This document shows positions 15,505 to 22,271 of a stretch of DNA of 24,291 bases, one piece after another. Position numbers and translations under genes: made by a program. The notes beneath the pieces are model-generated. The model had not been told where the DNA came from and made no database searches. It saw only the letters and a program-made list of their open reading frames with translations. Origin of the DNA: a virus. The DNA lies in the IMG/VR virus record IMGVR_UViG_3300033155_000018, positions 1 through 24,291 of that record. One strand, 5' to 3'. Position 1 is the stretch's first letter, and every line of letters starts with the position of its first letter.

Positions 15505-15954
15505 TTAAAACGCCTTTAAAATAATCATTTGATCGTTGAAACGACCTTTTGGTTGAATACCCACTGCTTTTATTTCGTCAAAGAATTTACGGGCCGCGGG
15601 CTTACTACCCATAATCTCTTTAATTTGTTCTTTGGGTTTACGTAATGTCTTAATTGCACTCTTAGACTTATCAAATCCATACAATGTGTTACCCTTGACG
15701 AACATTTCTCCTGCCATATCTTCTGCGACATAGTGATGAAGTTTTCTCTTAGCAGTATCATAGCACCATGCTTCTTTAGACATGTGTAATTCTGTTGGTC
15801 TGATACTTTCTAGTTTTAGTTTAGTTGTTTCACACTCAAACCTTTTTTGATACTTTAACTTTTGAGTTGCTTTTTCAGGAGTAATTGGCTTAGTTCTGCG
15901 TTTAGCCCTGTTTTTAATCTTAAGAGCCTGATATGAATTCAACACTCCGATCAT
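15505..15954 (-). CDS. C-terminal part of a frameshifted conserved phage protein
   Basis: The 149-residue ORF from ATG 15954 begins MIGVLNSYQALKI, but the frame is open back to 16023. Those 23 extra codons read YSNEAYSHFNKRKLKGII and onward, which is conserved family sequence, so the ORF start is internal. The protein has a basic linker (KIKNRAKRRTKP), then a C-terminal domain with ELHMSKEAWCYDTAKRKLHHYVAEDM, then LYGFDKSKSAIKTLRKP. Its last segment is IKAVGIQPKGRFNDQMIILKAF. In marine T4-like phages the N- and C-terminal parts normally form one protein, function unknown. The split looks like a one-base loss near 16018. It ends four bases before the SGNH-like gene. Confidence 0.7.
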   Translation of the reverse strand: MIGVLNSYQALKIKNRAKRRTKPITPEKATQKLKYQKRFECETTKLKLESIRPTELHMSKEAWCYDTAKRKLHHYVAEDMAGEMFVKGNTLYGFDKSKSAIKTLRKPKEQIKEIMGSKPAARKFFDEIKAVGIQPKGRFNDQMIILKAF

Positions 15955-15980
15955 AGAGTCATATGCATTTATAATGCCTT

Positions 15981-16526
15981 TTAATTTTCTTTTGTTAAAG
16001 TGACTGTATGCTTCATTGCTGTATTAAATTTAGCATCTGCTTTGATCTCGTCTTCAAAGAATTGATCCATGATGCCATCAATCTCTCCACCTGCTTCCAT
16101 TAACTTGCCAAGCATGATTTCTTGTATAGAAGGACGATTGGGTTTGTCTTTTGCTTTTTCTTCTTTTACTTGAGCAATCTGTTTACCTTTCTCTAACCAT
16201 TCTTCTTTGAGTTTAGCAATATGATTAATATGACCTTCTGGCATATACCCAACTCTGTTTAGAAAATATACAGATGTACCAGTAGAGTTAAAGTTCCAGT
16301 CTGGATTTCTAAGAATAATTTCGATTTCTTCTGTGGTGTAACCAGATTCTTTTTTGATCCAAGTTTTAAATTCTGTCAGTCTTTTCTTGTCACTGATTTC
16401 TGTACGAATAAAATACTGGCAGTCTTGGTATGCCTTTGCCCGTGCTTCTTGGTCTTCAATATCTTTGTACTTTTCCCAGTCAGGTTCAGGTGTCAAATAA
16501 ACTGTCTTTTGTTTACGTCTTGCCAT
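15981..16526 (-). CDS. N-terminal part of a frameshifted conserved phage protein
   Basis: The 181-residue ORF starts MARRKQKTVYLTPEPDW, which I recognise as the N-terminus of a protein conserved in marine T4-like phages. It continues with ARAKAYQDCQYFIRTEISDKK, TWIKKESGYTTEEIEIILRN, NSTGTSVYFLNRVGYMPE and a lysine-rich helix. The final 13 or so residues (AMKHTVTLTKEN) are frame-shifted sequence: the conserved EAYSHF reading is in the -1 frame at the same place. Joining 16526 to 15505 gives 1022 bases, one short of 341 codons. The function is unknown; the mixture of basic and acidic helices suggests a nucleic-acid- or protein-binding role. The start has an AAGGGA ribosome binding site and a sigma70-like promoter. 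Confidence 0.72.
   Translation of the reverse strand: MARRKQKTVYLTPEPDWEKYKDIEDQEARAKAYQDCQYFIRTEISDKKRLTEFKTWIKKESGYTTEEIEIILRNPDWNFNSTGTSVYFLNRVGYMPEGHINHIAKLKEEWLEKGKQIAQVKEEKAKDKPNRPSIQEIMLGKLMEAGGEIDGIMDQFFEDEIKADAKFNTAMKHTVTLTKEN
16012..16023 (-). other. Frameshift site in the split conserved gene
   Basis: The -1 frame opens just after a TAA at 16024-16026, so the missing base must lie downstream of it. Adding one A to the AA at 16016-16017 would give ...NTANEAYSHFNKR, restoring the family reading. No slippery heptamer is present. Confidence 0.6.
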
Positions 16527-16570
16527 TATGTCCCTTAAAGTTGATTTGAATGTTCATACTTAGTGTTCGC

Positions 16571-16599
16571 ATTTTACATCAAATATTTTTTTATATCAA
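16571..16599 (-). promoter_or_regulatory. Sigma70-like promoter for the split conserved gene
   Basis: On the minus strand TTGATA (16594-16599) and TAAAAT (16571-16576) are spaced by 17 bases; each matches the consensus at five of six positions. The predicted start is about 40 bases before the ATG at 16526. It would also serve the SGNH-like gene. Confidence 0.65.
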
Positions 16600-16636
16600 C
16601 CTTTATTTACCCAAATTCTCCCGTAACGTAAGGTTA

Positions 16637-16644
16637 GATAAATA
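16637..16644 (+). promoter_or_regulatory. T4-type late promoter element GATAAATA very close to the ATG
   Basis: GATAAATA ends five bases before the ATG of the gp14-like gene. T4 late transcripts start a few bases after this element, so transcription from it would give a message with almost no leader. The nearest ribosome-binding-like AAGG lies 16 bases before the ATG, inside or upstream of the element. Confidence 0.5.
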
Positions 16645-16649
16645 TATAT

Positions 16650-18164
16650 ATGCCAAGACTAAGTTTATACCGGGAAGAAAAACAAAACGACTACCGTTTT
16701 TTAGACAGAAATATATCTGAACAATTGACTGTGGGCGGTACTGATTTGTACATTCACAAGTATGCTGGTCCAATGGATCAAGGTCCTTCTGCTGATTTTA
16801 CACAACCTCAGTACAGTTCTATGGACCCTACAAATATACAAGATTTGCTGTTTTTAGAGAACAGAGATAGAAAATATGAAAAGGATATTTATCGATTACG
16901 TGGTCATTACTCTGTACAAAACTTAGACTTTGATCTGAGTCAGTTCGGCTTATTCTTAAGTAATGACACTATTTTTGTTACTGTTCATTACAATGACATG
17001 ATTGATATCTTAGGAAGAAAGATGATGGTAGGAGATGTTATCGAACTACCTCACTTATTAGATTACAATCCGTTAAATGATGATGCTACAGAATTTCCAA
17101 CAGCATTAAAAAGATTCTATCAAGTTACAGACGCCAACTATGCAAGTGAAGGATTTGCTATTGATTGGTATCCTCATCTTTGGCGTATTAAATGTGAGAA
17201 GTTAGTAGACAGCCAAGAGTTTCAGGACATCTTACGTGATCCAGTTGACAAAGACAATTACTTAGGTGACTGGGATAAAAATAAAGAGTACCCAGCCGGG
17301 TATGTAATGACATTTGGAGATAAAAACTATATTGCATTACAAGATGTGCCTGCTGGAACTAAGCCTGGTGCAACTGATCCTGATCCTTTCTGGGAACTAG
17401 ACACTGGTAAAACATTAAAAGATGTCTTAGGTCGTTACAATGAAAATATTAGAATCAATGATGCTAACTTAAAAGAAGCCGCACGTATTGTACCTAAAGC
17501 AGGTTATGACACATCAAACTTATATGTCGTTCCTGGTTATGGTATATTTGAAGAAAACGGTGTACCATCAAATAAAGAAAATCAACCTGCACCTCCCGTT
17601 GATGTTCGTTCATGGATGCCGGGTAACAGTGCATTAAGTGCTACTGGACAAGTCATCACAATGAAAAGTGAAAAGTTTAAATATGATTCTACTGGTATCA
17701 GAATACCAAAAGAAGTCGTAGATGTGATGCAAGATAAATTTAAAGAATTCGATTGGGACTTAGAAACAATGATTGAAAAGTTTGTACAAGCAAACTTAGC
17801 CATTGCAGTTGAGTCTCCAGAAATGTCATCTACTGGTTCAGGTCAGTTAGAAGGCACAAAAGTATTAACAGTTAATATATCAGGACCTGTTACAGGTCCA
17901 TACGGTACTGCTGATAACACTTACGCAACAGCAGACCAAGACCCAACAGCGGCAGGGTTCACAGGTACAGAACCATATGGTCCTAACACAATGGACTATC
18001 GTGCAGATTGTGATCCTCGTTTTCAATATATTGCAAGATATACCCCACGTGACTTTGGTTATACAACAGGTTACTTATCAGGAGATGGTACTCCACCTAA
18101 TGGACTACCAGCAGGGGCAGGTATATCGTTCCCAACATCACCTCAAGTAGGAGATTATTTCTGA
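16650..18164 (+). CDS. gp14-like neck/virion structural protein, interrupted by an in-frame TGA
   Basis: I recognise the N-terminus (MPRLSLYREEKQNDYRF, GGTDLYIHKYAGP, IQDLLFLENRDRKY) as a large structural protein of marine T4-like phages. The section from about 95 to 190 (LSQFGLFLSNDTIFVTV, LGRKMMVGDVIELP, RFYQVTDANYASEG, WYPHLWRIKCEKLVDSQE) has the layout of T4 gp14 around FGM...DEVTLS, GDLIYFP and the following strands. It also lies directly upstream of gp15, as gp14 does in T4. A CBM5/12-like insertion occupies about 205-250. The ORF stops at TGA 18162-18164 after PQVGDYF. The same frame continues with conserved residues to a TAA at 18405-18407 that overlaps the gp15 start. The intact gene would have 585 codons. 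The assignment to gp14 is inference. Confidence 0.65.
   Translation: MPRLSLYREEKQNDYRFLDRNISEQLTVGGTDLYIHKYAGPMDQGPSADFTQPQYSSMDPTNIQDLLFLENRDRKYEKDIYRLRGHYSVQNLDFDLSQFGLFLSNDTIFVTVHYNDMIDILGRKMMVGDVIELPHLLDYNPLNDDATEFPTALKRFYQVTDANYASEGFAIDWYPHLWRIKCEKLVDSQEFQDILRDPVDKDNYLGDWDKNKEYPAGYVMTFGDKNYIALQDVPAGTKPGATDPDPFWELDTGKTLKDVLGRYNENIRINDANLKEAARIVPKAGYDTSNLYVVPGYGIFEENGVPSNKENQPAPPVDVRSWMPGNSALSATGQVITMKSEKFKYDSTGIRIPKEVVDVMQDKFKEFDWDLETMIEKFVQANLAIAVESPEMSSTGSGQLEGTKVLTVNISGPVTGPYGTADNTYATADQDPTAAGFTGTEPYGPNTMDYRADCDPRFQYIARYTPRDFGYTTGYLSGDGTPPNGLPAGAGISFPTSPQVGDYF
17262..17399 (+). other. CBM5/12-like (chitin-binding-type) domain inside the neck protein
   Basis: Residues 205-250 read LGDWDKNKEYPAGYVMTFG, then DKNYIALQDVPAGTKPG, then DPDPFWEL. 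This is the W....Y..GD.V.Y.G..Y.A....P.G..P.....W pattern of carbohydrate-binding modules 5/12. The flanks (VDSQEFQDIL before; TLKDVLGRYNENIRIND after) are the normal continuous family sequence, so this is an insertion into a loop. Confidence 0.55.
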
Positions 18165-18407
18165 AGAATAGATTATACACCAAATGTATTGGATCGATGG
18201 GCAGGTACTCTTTGGGTAAGAGGCAGTGAAGATGTAAGAACTACAACTGGCTTTACTGATACTGATGATTCGCAACTTTCAGGCTTTATAAATAACGATG
18301 CGAATATATACAATAACAATGATGGGGCAAATATATCGTCTGCTCAACCGTTAAGTTCTATATTAGACTTGACCCCAGACAATAATCCACCAAGTGATGG
18401 AACATAA
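18165..18407 (+). pseudogene. Conserved 3' continuation of the gp14-like gene beyond the in-frame TGA
   Basis: The 80 codons after the TGA, in the same frame, read RIDYTPNVLDRWAGTLWVRG and then a Thr/Asn/Asp-rich tail ending with TAA. In relatives as I know them the segment runs F-L-R-T-D-Y-x-P-N-x-L, so the TGA stands where Leu (or another residue) is expected. A TTA-to-TGA change would explain it. The TAA overlaps the gp15 ATG (TAATG), which makes sense only if ribosomes normally reach this end. A TTG at 18189 could start a 72-aa fragment, but no ribosome binding site supports it. Confidence 0.65.
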
Positions 18408-20002
18408 TGGCACAATATTTTTACGACAATCAAATAAGAAGATTTTTATTACAGTTTGCTAAAATTTTTAGTAACTGGTATGTAACTCAAGGGAACGATC
18501 CTAATGGCAACCCTATTCTTGTTAGAGTACCTATTCAATATGGAGATGCAAGTAGACAAGCATCAACAATTATTGCAAACAACTCAGCAAGTAATTTGCC
18601 TTCAGCACCATTAATAACTTATTTTATTAATGGACTTGAATATGATCAAAGACGCACACAAGAACCTTACTTTGTAGAAAAACAAAATGTACGTCAAAGA
18701 GAATTTAACCAAGAAACAGCACAATACGGAGAGACACAGGGTCAAGCATTTACTGTTGAAAAGTTGATGCCAGTACCATATACACTTAGACTACAAGTAG
18801 ACTTTTGGACAACTAACTATCAACAAAAATTAGAATTAATTGAGCAGTTAGGTACACTATTCAATCCATCATTAGAAATTCAAAACACTGATAACTTTAT
18901 TGACTGGACATCTTTAACAGTTGTATATCAGGATGGACTGACGTTCTCATCTCGTACTATACCACAAGGAACAGGTAATCCTATTGATGTTATGTCATGG
19001 AAATTTTACTTACCTATGTGGTTGACAACATCTTCTAAACTTAAAAAGTATGGTGTTATTAATAAGATTATTACTTCTATCTTTGATGGTAAAACACAAG
19101 AAGATATGAAAGATGATGACTTGTTATTAGGTACAAGACAAAAGATATCGCCGTATGGTTATCAAGTATTATTTGTTGGTAACTCATTACAACTGTTGCC
19201 CCAGAATGAAGTAGATAATCCATCAAACTTCTCATTAGACAAACCAATTAATCCGGATACTGATATCTATTGGACATCAATTTTAAATATGTACGGTGCA
19301 TATCGTGCAGGTATCTCACAAGTATGGTTAGATAATCCATACATGGACACAGAAATTGTAGGTACAATTGTAGTCGATCCTCTTGATGATCGTTATCTAA
19401 TCTTTAACGTTGATGAAGATACATTACCCCAAAATACATTAGACCCTGTTACATCTGTTATTAATCCTCAAGTATCAGGACCAAATAACGGACTACCGGG
19501 ACCTATTCCTAATGTCAGATATCTACTAACACAAGACATCGGATCTCATACTGAATCATGGGGAACAATATTAGGAAGTCAAACAGGTAAATCAGTGTTG
19601 CCAGAAACTCAAAGTGCAACTACAATGACCCCTGGTACATTATATCAAATTGCTAGTATAGGTACAACTGACTTTAGATTCTATGGTGCTCCAGATAACA
19701 ATGTAGGTACAAAATTTACAATGAACAATGTTCAACCTGAAGGAACAGGAACAGTTTATACTGTTGTAGAAGCAAAAGCAAATGACATTGTACAGTTTAA
19801 TGCAGACTTAATGCAATGGTTTGTTGCATTTGATTCAAATGTTAATGCAACAGGTCTTGAGTATGTAACTAACTTGACTACAGAAATTCAATATCGTTGG
19901 GCAGAGACTCCCGCTGATTCAGTTCAGCCTGGTTTGCCTGCACAATGGATGAAGTCTTATGAAGGTTATTATAATGAAGGTGATTATAGTATAGTTATTT
20001 AA
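18407..20002 (+). CDS. gp15: Tail sheath stabiliser / tail completion protein gp15, extended
   Basis: gp15 caps the finished tail and contacts the last gp18/gp19 ring and the neck. The family N-terminus is clear: QYFYDNQIRRFLLQFAKIF, then ILVRVPIQYGDASRQ (T4: YFYN.SFRR....F..I....IRVPI.Y). The core continues with LITYFINGLEYDQRRTQEP, VPYTLRLQVDFWTTNYQQKL, QLGTLFNPSLEIQ and MSWKFYLPMWLTTSS. T4 gp15 has 272 residues; this has 531. The extra 290 or so at the C-terminus are beta-rich and of unknown fold (GTVYTVVEAKANDIVQFN, QYRWAETPADSVQPG). The start ATG overlaps the TAA of the gp14-like reading frame, so translation is probably coupled to it. Confidence 0.82.
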   Translation: MAQYFYDNQIRRFLLQFAKIFSNWYVTQGNDPNGNPILVRVPIQYGDASRQASTIIANNSASNLPSAPLITYFINGLEYDQRRTQEPYFVEKQNVRQREFNQETAQYGETQGQAFTVEKLMPVPYTLRLQVDFWTTNYQQKLELIEQLGTLFNPSLEIQNTDNFIDWTSLTVVYQDGLTFSSRTIPQGTGNPIDVMSWKFYLPMWLTTSSKLKKYGVINKIITSIFDGKTQEDMKDDDLLLGTRQKISPYGYQVLFVGNSLQLLPQNEVDNPSNFSLDKPINPDTDIYWTSILNMYGAYRAGISQVWLDNPYMDTEIVGTIVVDPLDDRYLIFNVDEDTLPQNTLDPVTSVINPQVSGPNNGLPGPIPNVRYLLTQDIGSHTESWGTILGSQTGKSVLPETQSATTMTPGTLYQIASIGTTDFRFYGAPDNNVGTKFTMNNVQPEGTGTVYTVVEAKANDIVQFNADLMQWFVAFDSNVNATGLEYVTNLTTEIQYRWAETPADSVQPGLPAQWMKSYEGYYNEGDYSIVI

Positions 20003-20032
20003 GGGAGACCCTGTCACTCACTAAATAACTGT

Positions 20033-20449
20033 ATGGCAATCATTATAAATCAATCTGCTGGTATATTCTTTTACAGCAAATCTACTAGACGATCACTTTA
20101 TCTTCTACGCAACGAAGGTAAAAATCCAACATGGTCTATACCAGGTGGAAAGATTGAAAAAAATGAAACCTTACTTGCTGGATTAAAACGAGAGTGCATG
20201 GAAGAAATTGCATATTGGGAAGATGATTTTAAATTAGTTCCTATTCAAAAATTTGTCAACAATACTTTTGCATATCACACATTCTTTTGTGAAGTAGATG
20301 AAGAATTTCCCCCAATTCTTAATGACGAGCATTGTGGGTATGCTTGGGTAGGTGAAGACAGATATCCTAAACCGTTACATCCTGGGTTATTTTCTACAAT
20401 TAACATTGATAATGTTGTAGAGAAGTTAGCAAGTCTTAAGAATCTCTAA
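20033..20449 (+). CDS. Nudix hydrolase
   Basis: This protein hydrolyses a nucleoside diphosphate linked to another group, with Mg2+ bound by the Nudix box. The box is intact in residues 39-59: G39, E45, then RECMEE (R53, E54, E57, E58). The Gly usually found two positions after the last Glu is Ala60. IPGGKIEKNE precedes it and the 138-residue length fits a single Nudix domain. C-terminal strands (NTFAYHTFFCEVDEEF, YAWVGEDRYPKPLHPG) resemble ADP-ribose or mutator-type members. The substrate cannot be told. It is the last gene of the plus-strand operon, 30 bases after gp15. The gap holds AAGGGAGA too far from the ATG (about 24 bases) and a TAAATA close to it, so the ribosome binding site is poor. 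Confidence 0.87.
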   Translation: MAIIINQSAGIFFYSKSTRRSLYLLRNEGKNPTWSIPGGKIEKNETLLAGLKRECMEEIAYWEDDFKLVPIQKFVNNTFAYHTFFCEVDEEFPPILNDEHCGYAWVGEDRYPKPLHPGLFSTINIDNVVEKLASLKNL

Positions 20450-20456
20450 TTTAACC

Positions 20457-20562
20457 CCCTCAGAGACGATTTCAGACACCTTATACAGATCATTCGTATG
20501 TAGAGTCACTTTTCAAGAGGGTTCATTACAGGGCGATTTACGAGGTCTGAGGGTGTATACCC
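20457..20562. other. Intergenic region with an 8-base inverted repeat and small hairpin
   Basis: Between the convergent Nudix and membrane-protein genes, CCCTCAGA (20457-20464) is repeated inverted as TCTGAGGG (20546-20553), 81 bases apart. A GGGT/ACCC hairpin (20551-20562) overlaps the right arm. No ORF, tRNA cloverleaf or known ribozyme core is visible. It may be a folded RNA at the end of one transcript or two terminators back to back. Confidence 0.35.
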
Positions 20563-20586
20563 AAAAAGAAAGGGTGACTAGCACCC
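20563..20586 (-). terminator. Intrinsic terminator after the membrane-protein gene
   Basis: On the minus strand a GGGTG/CACCC stem with a five-base loop is followed by TTTCTTTTT. It begins about 20 bases after the TAA of the 109-aa gene. On the plus strand the same stem is followed by CTTCTT and could end Nudix transcription weakly. Confidence 0.7.
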
Positions 20587-20604
20587 CTTCTTAAAAAGTT
20601 AGAT

Positions 20605-20934
20605 TTAGTGAGACATCCAGAACTCAATGACTGAGTATCCTAATGTTCCTGCTACCATACCTGCACCAATAAGCATCCATCTCCAACGTTCCAATGCTGT
20701 AATCTTAGTCGCCATCATATCATGTGACTCCTGATTAGACTTTTGAAAGTCAATCAACATTTTATGTGTAGATGCATTGCCCTCTTTAATTAAGTCAGTA
20801 TTAGTTTTAATATCTGCCTTAACATCTTTCAATGCAGTATCGAACTTTTCATCTAAGTTTTTAAATTCCACTTTGAGAACAGCAATATCAGTATCATACT
20901 GTTGTAATTGCTTTTGTGCGTTACTCTGTGCCAT
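20605..20934 (-). CDS. Small coiled-coil membrane protein (XhlA/holin-like)
   Basis: Residues 1-82 form a polar heptad-rich helix (YDTDIAVLKVEFKNLDEKF, LKDVKADIKTNTDLI) expected to be a coiled coil. The C-terminus has one membrane segment (about 85-106) that starts with RWRW and continues MLIGAGMVAGTLGYSVIEF. This is the arrangement of XhlA-type haemolysin/holin-accessory proteins, in which a coiled coil is followed by W-x-W and one membrane helix. It lies 13 bases after a fibre gene and has a CGGAG ribosome binding site, so it is probably made late. A role in lysis or membrane association is inferred from architecture only; no endolysin gene is adjacent in the window. Confidence 0.65.
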   Translation of the reverse strand: MAQSNAQKQLQQYDTDIAVLKVEFKNLDEKFDTALKDVKADIKTNTDLIKEGNASTHKMLIDFQKSNQESHDMMATKITALERWRWMLIGAGMVAGTLGYSVIEFWMSH

Positions 20935-20947
20935 TTAAGTTCTCCGA

Positions 20948-22156
20948 TTACGCCTTGTTAACTGTAACTACTGCGTAAGGAACACCGTTTGACGGGTCAG
21001 CCGCTTCTGCTGATCCGAATGTAGTGAATACTGGAGTACCGTTTGCTAATGTAGAATCTGAACCGAACTCTGTACCAGTGTGATCACTGAATGACAATAG
21101 TTCTTCTGTTGCCGCTGTGTTATCTGTTGATAGTAAACTAAATGTGTTTGCTGTCAAAGCCGCATTTGCTAGATTACTTGTAGTACAAATTGCTTGATTA
21201 CCTGATGCATCTGAACATAGGTACTTGAATTTACCTTTTTGTCTTACAATGAATCCTGCACCGTCAGTTGCTTGAATGAATGCTTCATCCTGAACTGTAG
21301 CACTTGAGATTGCCGCATCTAAAACAGCAACTTCTTGTGTAGATGTAACTGCTGATGTTTCACTTGATAAGTCAACTTCAGGACCTGCTGTACCGTCAAC
21401 TAATTGACTTGCTGATACTGTATAAGCAGATGCGTTAGCAATGTTCTTAACAAAATATGTTTGTCCTGCAACTAATCCACCAATGTTTGCTGAGAAGTGA
21501 ATAGGCTTATCTGCAACTAAATTAGTAGCAGTACCTGATGCGCCGACGATGTTACCTGTTGCTTGTGTGTTAGCAACTGCAACGTCTACGACAGCAATAC
21601 TTGCTACAAAACCAAGTTGAACTTGAGAGATAGTTCTATCACCTTGATCAGTTGGTGCGTTAACTGCGATTGAATCACCTACGTTTAATAAGTTATCAAA
21701 GTCACCAGTTGCACCACCGTACATTTGATCTGAACCTGTGTCTACCCAAATATTTCCAGTACCTGCTGATCCAATTGCTACTGCAACTAAACACTGATCG
21801 CCATAGATCGCAGTGTCTCCACCTACGATACCATAACCTGCAGGGTTAGGATAACCTGTGTTAACTGTGTTAACAGATAGAATTACACTACCGCCTGTTG
21901 TTGTTGTTAATGTTGGAGAGACTTGAGGTTGTACTGAAGGGTCAGATACTAATGCAGTAAATGTAGTACCATCAAGCACTTCATTTACGAAATAAGTTGT
22001 TCCGCCAGTTAAACCGCCTACTGTTGTAGCAGGGATAAATCTGTCACCTTGTGTCAATCCAGTAGTAGAATCTACTGTGATGACGTTTGTGGTCGCAGTC
22101 GTGTCTGATAAGACAGGTTTGGCTGCTACCTTTGCTATTTTTAATCTATTCGCCAT
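20948..22156 (-). CDS. Fibre- or decoration-like virion structural protein (402 aa)
   Basis: The N-terminus MANRLKIAKVAAKPV is followed by beta-rich Thr/Gly/Ala/Val sequence without enzyme motifs. Two copies of a module are visible: GGLTGGTTYFVNEVLDGTTF (about 47-66) and GGLVAGQTYFVKNIANASAY (about 227-246). I recognise this module from marine phage fibre proteins, where it may repeat along a shaft. Similar units occur in the partial gene at the right edge. The C-terminal quarter (KGKFKYLCSDASGNQAICT, FTTFGSAEAADPSNGVPYA) looks more globular. It has a TAGGAG ribosome binding site and a perfect TATAAATA late promoter about 110 bases upstream, with a structured leader between. Its role as a short tail fibre or head decoration is unknown. 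Confidence 0.7.
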   Translation of the reverse strand: MANRLKIAKVAAKPVLSDTTATTNVITVDSTTGLTQGDRFIPATTVGGLTGGTTYFVNEVLDGTTFTALVSDPSVQPQVSPTLTTTTGGSVILSVNTVNTGYPNPAGYGIVGGDTAIYGDQCLVAVAIGSAGTGNIWVDTGSDQMYGGATGDFDNLLNVGDSIAVNAPTDQGDRTISQVQLGFVASIAVVDVAVANTQATGNIVGASGTATNLVADKPIHFSANIGGLVAGQTYFVKNIANASAYTVSASQLVDGTAGPEVDLSSETSAVTSTQEVAVLDAAISSATVQDEAFIQATDGAGFIVRQKGKFKYLCSDASGNQAICTTSNLANAALTANTFSLLSTDNTAATEELLSFSDHTGTEFGSDSTLANGTPVFTTFGSAEAADPSNGVPYAVVTVNKA

Positions 22157-22201
22157 TTTATTTTCTCCTATAATATAGTTTGACGTTCTAGGTCACACGT
22201 T

Positions 22202-22258
22202 CGGTGGGAATAAGCACCGCATGAGATTGTTTATCGAACTCGACAAACGAGAACAATC
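22202..22258 (-). promoter_or_regulatory. Structured 5' leader with two stem-loops before the 402-aa structural gene
   Basis: On the minus strand the first structure pairs GATTGTT (22252-22258) with AACAATC (22225-22231), with an inner CTCG/CGAG hairpin. The second pairs CGGTG (22215-22219) with CACCG (22202-22206). The first stem begins almost exactly where a transcript from the TATAAATA element should start. This suggests a 5' end-protecting hairpin in a leader of about 100 bases. Confidence 0.5.
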
Positions 22259-22262
22259 ATAT

Positions 22263-22271
22263 GTATTTATA
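22263..22271 (-). promoter_or_regulatory. Perfect T4-type late promoter TATAAATAC
   Basis: On the minus strand TATAAATA (22264-22271) matches the T4 late consensus exactly. It lies 22 bases after the stop of the right-edge gene and about 108 bases before the ATG of the 402-aa gene. It is the only full consensus copy in the window. Confidence 0.75.

Noticed and set aside
18162-18164. Reassignment of TGA to Trp across the phage genome
   Set aside because: Long genes such as gp18 use TGG throughout for Trp with no in-frame TGA. One TGA in one gene is not enough to claim a changed code.
16650-18164. Assignment as baseplate wedge gp8
   Set aside because: Segments do not match T4 gp8 as I know it; the position before gp15 and the strand layout suit gp14 better.
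20457-20553. tRNA or hammerhead ribozyme in the intergenic region
   Set aside because: No acceptor/T-arm pairing or GGTTC loop in the right place, and no CUGAUGA...GAAA core on either strand.
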